This document shows, piece by piece, positions 62,125-64,000 of a stretch of DNA of 64,000 nucleotides. Made by a program: the position numbers and the translations under genes. This DNA comes from Micromonospora sp. HNM0581. Lineage in GTDB: Bacteria; Actinomycetota; Actinomycetes; Mycobacteriales; Micromonosporaceae. Where the stretch lies: assembly GCF_012726175.1 (NCBI RefSeq), contig NZ_JAASAD010000009.1:124001-188000 (forward strand), given 5' to 3'. The stretch's first letter is position 1; each line of letters opens with the position of its first letter. The notes under the pieces were generated by a model. That model was not told the origin of the DNA, made no database searches, and was given only the letters and a program-made list of their open reading frames with translations.

Positions 62125-62775
62125 ATGGACATCGTGGTCAAGGGCCGTAACGTCGAAGTGCCGGACCATTACCGGGTGCACGTAGCTGACAAGCTTGCGA
62201 AGATCGAACGCTACGACCACAAGCTCATTCGTGTCGATGTCGAACTGTTCCACGAGCGCAACCCGCGCCAGGCCGATCACTGTCAGCGGGTGGAGATCAC
62301 CTGCTGTTCCCGTGGCCCGGTGATCCGGGCCGAGGCCTGCACCAGCGACTTCTACAGCGCGCTGGACTCGGCGATCGCCAAGCTCGACTCCCGCCTGCGG
62401 CGCGCGGCAGACCGGCGCCGGGTGCACCGTGGCCGGCATGCGCCGCTGTCGGTCGCCGCCGCGACCGCCGGCCTGCCGGTGACCGACCTGCCCGCGCTAT
62501 CCGCCCCCGCGCAGACCAGCAGCGCCGCCGCGCAGACCAGCAGCGCCACCGCGTTGGCCGAGCGCCCCGACGAGGAGTACGCCGACGACCAGCCGTGGCA
62601 CATCGCCCGGGAGAAGGTGCACCCGGCCGAGCCGATGACCATCGACGACGCGCTGTTCCAGATGGAACTGGTGGGCCACGACTTCTATCTCTTCCAGGAC
62701 AAGGAATCCGGCCGTCCGAGTGTCGTCTACCGGCGGCACGCCTACGACTACGGCATCATCTCGCTGGACATCTGA
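62125..62775 (+). CDS. hpf: Ribosome hibernation-promoting factor, long form
   Basis: A 216-residue long HPF that dimerises ribosomes (100S) or protects inactive ones. The N-terminal S30AE/RaiA domain (1-100) begins MDIVVKGRNVEVPDHYR and contains YSALDSAIAKLDSRLRR; a Ser/Thr/Ala linker (about 110-150) contains a tandem duplication; the C-terminal dimerisation domain (about 160-216) reads PMTIDDALFQMELVGHDFYLF...RHAYDYGIISL. GAGGGAGG precedes the ATG at 62125. Hpf next to comF and ahead of secA matches the mycobacterial arrangement. It ends with a hairpin. Confidence 0.96.
   Translation: MDIVVKGRNVEVPDHYRVHVADKLAKIERYDHKLIRVDVELFHERNPRQADHCQRVEITCCSRGPVIRAEACTSDFYSALDSAIAKLDSRLRRAADRRRVHRGRHAPLSVAAATAGLPVTDLPALSAPAQTSSAAAQTSSATALAERPDEEYADDQPWHIAREKVHPAEPMTIDDALFQMELVGHDFYLFQDKESGRPSVVYRRHAYDYGIISLDI
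62509..62550 (+). repeat. 21-bp tandem duplication in the hpf linker
   Basis: Two adjacent 21-bp units (62509-62529 and 62530-62550) beginning GCGCAGACCAGCAGCGCC differ at one base and encode AQTSSAA/AQTSSAT in the flexible linker. Confidence 0.85.
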
Positions 62776-62781
62776 CCGTGA

Positions 62782-62823
62782 CGGCGGGCTCGGGGGCGGC
62801 GTCTGACCGACCCCGAGCCGCCG
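62782..62823 (+). terminator. Hairpin terminator after hpf
   Basis: CGGCGGGCTCGGGG (62782-62795) pairs with CCCCGAGCCGCCG (62811-62823) over 13 bp with one bulged G, 6 bp after the hpf stop. It could also serve the convergent acetyltransferase gene. Confidence 0.7.
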
Positions 62824-62916
62824 ATGCCGACGGACCGACGAGGCCAGGTGTCAACCGGGTGGGTCCGTCGGCGGCAGGCCGTGGACCGTCGAGTCGGCCC
62901 GGCCACCGGCCCCAGG

Positions 62917-64000
62917 TCACACCAGATCCTCCGCGAGTAGTGCGCCCACCCAGGCGTCGACCCGGTCGCCACGGTGGTTGAGGGCCCGCCTGGCAGTCCC
63001 CTCCAGCACGAAGCCGGCCTTCTCGGCAGCCCGTCGGGAGGCGACGTTGCCGACGTTCGCCCGCCACTCCACCCGCGCCAGCCCGAGGGCGGCGAAGCCC
63101 CAGGTGCAGAGGGCCGCCAGTGCCGCGGGTTGGTAACCCCGGCCCCGCGCGTGTGGTGCGGTCATGAAACCCACGTCGGCGAGCAGTGGGTCGGTGTCCG
63201 ACAACCGCAGATCGATGGAGCCGGCATAGCGGTCCGACGGGTCGGCGATCACGAAGCTGGCGGACGTCGCTCCCGCCCAACCCGCAGTGCAGAACGTCAG
63301 GAACGACTCGGCGTCCGCAAGCCCGTAGTCCTTCGGTACGTTCGTCCAGCGCAGCGTGTCCGGATCCCGGCAGGTGTCCACGACCGCGTCGAGGTCGTGC
63401 TCGTCCATGGGCCGCAACCGAATTTCGTGCTTCGCGGCGTTGGTGAAGAGGGTGGGCTGCGGCCGGCCGAAAACCGCGGCCCGTAGGGCGGGGAGCGTGC
63501 CCGGCCCGGCCGGGCCGTCGGCACCCGGACCGGCAAGCTCCTCGGGCAGCAGCGAGCCGATCCATCCCGGTCGCCAGCCTGGCGCGGCCCGGTGGGCCGA
63601 CCGTAGTCGACCCTCGACTCGGAAGCCGGCGCGCAGGGCGACCAGGCGCGAGGCGTGGTTGCCGAGTTCGGCCCGCCAGAGCAGGTGGCGTAGCGCCAAC
63701 GTGTCGAAGGCCCATCGGGCTGTCGCCCGGGTGGCGCGGACGGCGACGCCGCGTCCCCGAGCCCAGGGAGCGGTCCAGTAGCCGACCTCGCCACTGCGCC
63801 GGGCCTGGTCGATCGAGATGAGGCCGCAGGAGCCGAGCAGTTCCCCGGACGCGGCGTCGCAGACCGCGAACGGCGCGCCCGAGCCGGTGGCCCACACCGT
63901 CGGGGCGTACGAGCCGACGAAGTTCTGGGCGTCTTCGACCCGGTACGGGCTCGGTACCGCCGTCCAGCGCTGGATGGCCGGATCCTGGCAGGCGCGGTAC
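62917..64000 (-). CDS. Tandem GNAT acetyltransferase, 5' end outside the window
   Basis: The minus-strand frame stays open to the right edge, so the start is missing. At least 361 residues contain two GNAT domains. The first has GLISIDQARRSGEVGYWTAPWARGRGVAVRATR (acetyl-CoA pyrophosphate loop ARGRGVA) and LALRHLLWRAELGNHASR; the second has DLRLSDTDPLLADVGFMTAPHARGRGYQPAALAAL and LGLARVEWRANVGNVASRRAAEKAGF. Both resemble RimJ/RimL-type N-acetyltransferases, so both halves may bind acetyl-CoA. The acceptor is unknown. GTG at 63897 is in frame but is an internal valine codon, since GNAT sequence (RWTAVPSPYRVEDAQNFVGS) continues before it. Confidence 0.88.
   Translation of the reverse strand, partial: YRACQDPAIQRWTAVPSPYRVEDAQNFVGSYAPTVWATGSGAPFAVCDAASGELLGSCGLISIDQARRSGEVGYWTAPWARGRGVAVRATRATARWAFDTLALRHLLWRAELGNHASRLVALRAGFRVEGRLRSAHRAAPGWRPGWIGSLLPEELAGPGADGPAGPGTLPALRAAVFGRPQPTLFTNAAKHEIRLRPMDEHDLDAVVDTCRDPDTLRWTNVPKDYGLADAESFLTFCTAGWAGATSASFVIADPSDRYAGSIDLRLSDTDPLLADVGFMTAPHARGRGYQPAALAALCTWGFAALGLARVEWRANVGNVASRRAAEKAGFVLEGTARRALNHRGDRVDAWVGALLAEDLV

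Noticed and set aside
63897..63899. GTG at 63897 as start of the GNAT gene
   Set aside because: The frame continues to the window edge with residues typical of a GNAT N-terminus, so the GTG is an internal valine.

Overview
The window is high-GC actinobacterial chromosome, most likely from a Micromonosporaceae genome (Micromonospora/Salinispora type). The signs are the extreme third-position GC, many GTG starts, 4-bp start/stop overlaps, whiB, complete F420 biosynthesis genes, mtrAB-lpqB, and a backbone I recognise as conserved with the mycobacterial purEK-fadE25-manB-fbiAB-whiB2-manA-sahH-mtrAB-lpqB-hpf segment. I see no rRNA, tRNA, CRISPR, insertion sequence or prophage gene. The family assignments come from reading the translations; no database search was run.

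Layout. 1-10 kb: the end of a thioredoxin-domain (YyaL/DUF255) gene, purK-purE, a 1,639-residue zinc-ribbon membrane protein, and UDP-glucose dehydrogenase. 10-18 kb: acyl-CoA dehydrogenase, a divergent pair (membrane protein / thioesterase), acetoacetyl-CoA synthetase, a TIGR03089-type protein, a GT4 glycosyltransferase, mannose-1-phosphate guanylyltransferase, Nudix. 18-24.5 kb: the F420 locus (fbiB, fbiA, a membrane protein, fbiC). 24.5-28.7 kb: a small Tat-signal protein, a DUF4331 protein and a His-rich small protein, then whiB, a degenerate metallopeptidase-family protein and DUF3499. 28.7-42.1 kb: what reads as a polyamine uptake and catabolism island (class III aminotransferase, Lrp regulator, PotDABC-type ABC transporter, FAD amine oxidase, saccharopine-dehydrogenase-like enzyme, two divergent aldehyde dehydrogenases), interrupted by a secreted tandem double-psi beta-barrel protein behind a CelR/CebR-like operator. 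42.3-49.5 kb: a membrane-anchored protein, phosphomannomutase, Trm112-like protein, SIS-domain protein, a possible 52-codon ORF, manA, ahcY. 49.5-56.7 kb: RDD, SpoIIM, DUF58, MoxR, DUF4350, DUF4129 and a membrane protein. 56.9-64 kb: mtrA-mtrB-lpqB-comF, hpf, and a tandem GNAT protein cut by the right edge.

How the genes work together. ManA, phosphomannomutase and mannose-1-phosphate guanylyltransferase make GDP-mannose, probably used by GT4-type mannosyltransferases. FbiC, FbiA and FbiB make F420, but FbiB lacks the C-terminal nitroreductase domain known from mycobacteria. The Pot transporter, aminotransferase, oxidase and aldehyde dehydrogenases would take an imported diamine towards an amino acid. 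MtrAB with LpqB is the envelope and cell-division two-component system. The MoxR block is a tightly overlapping operon of envelope proteins of unknown function.

Most worth a second look: the CelR-like box and tandem DPBB gene; the divergent leaderless promoter pair sharing two bases; the Tat-signal/DUF4331/His-rich trio as a possible escort export system; the threefold internal repeat in the giant membrane protein; the short FbiB; and a candidate shared operator linking the two halves of the polyamine island.
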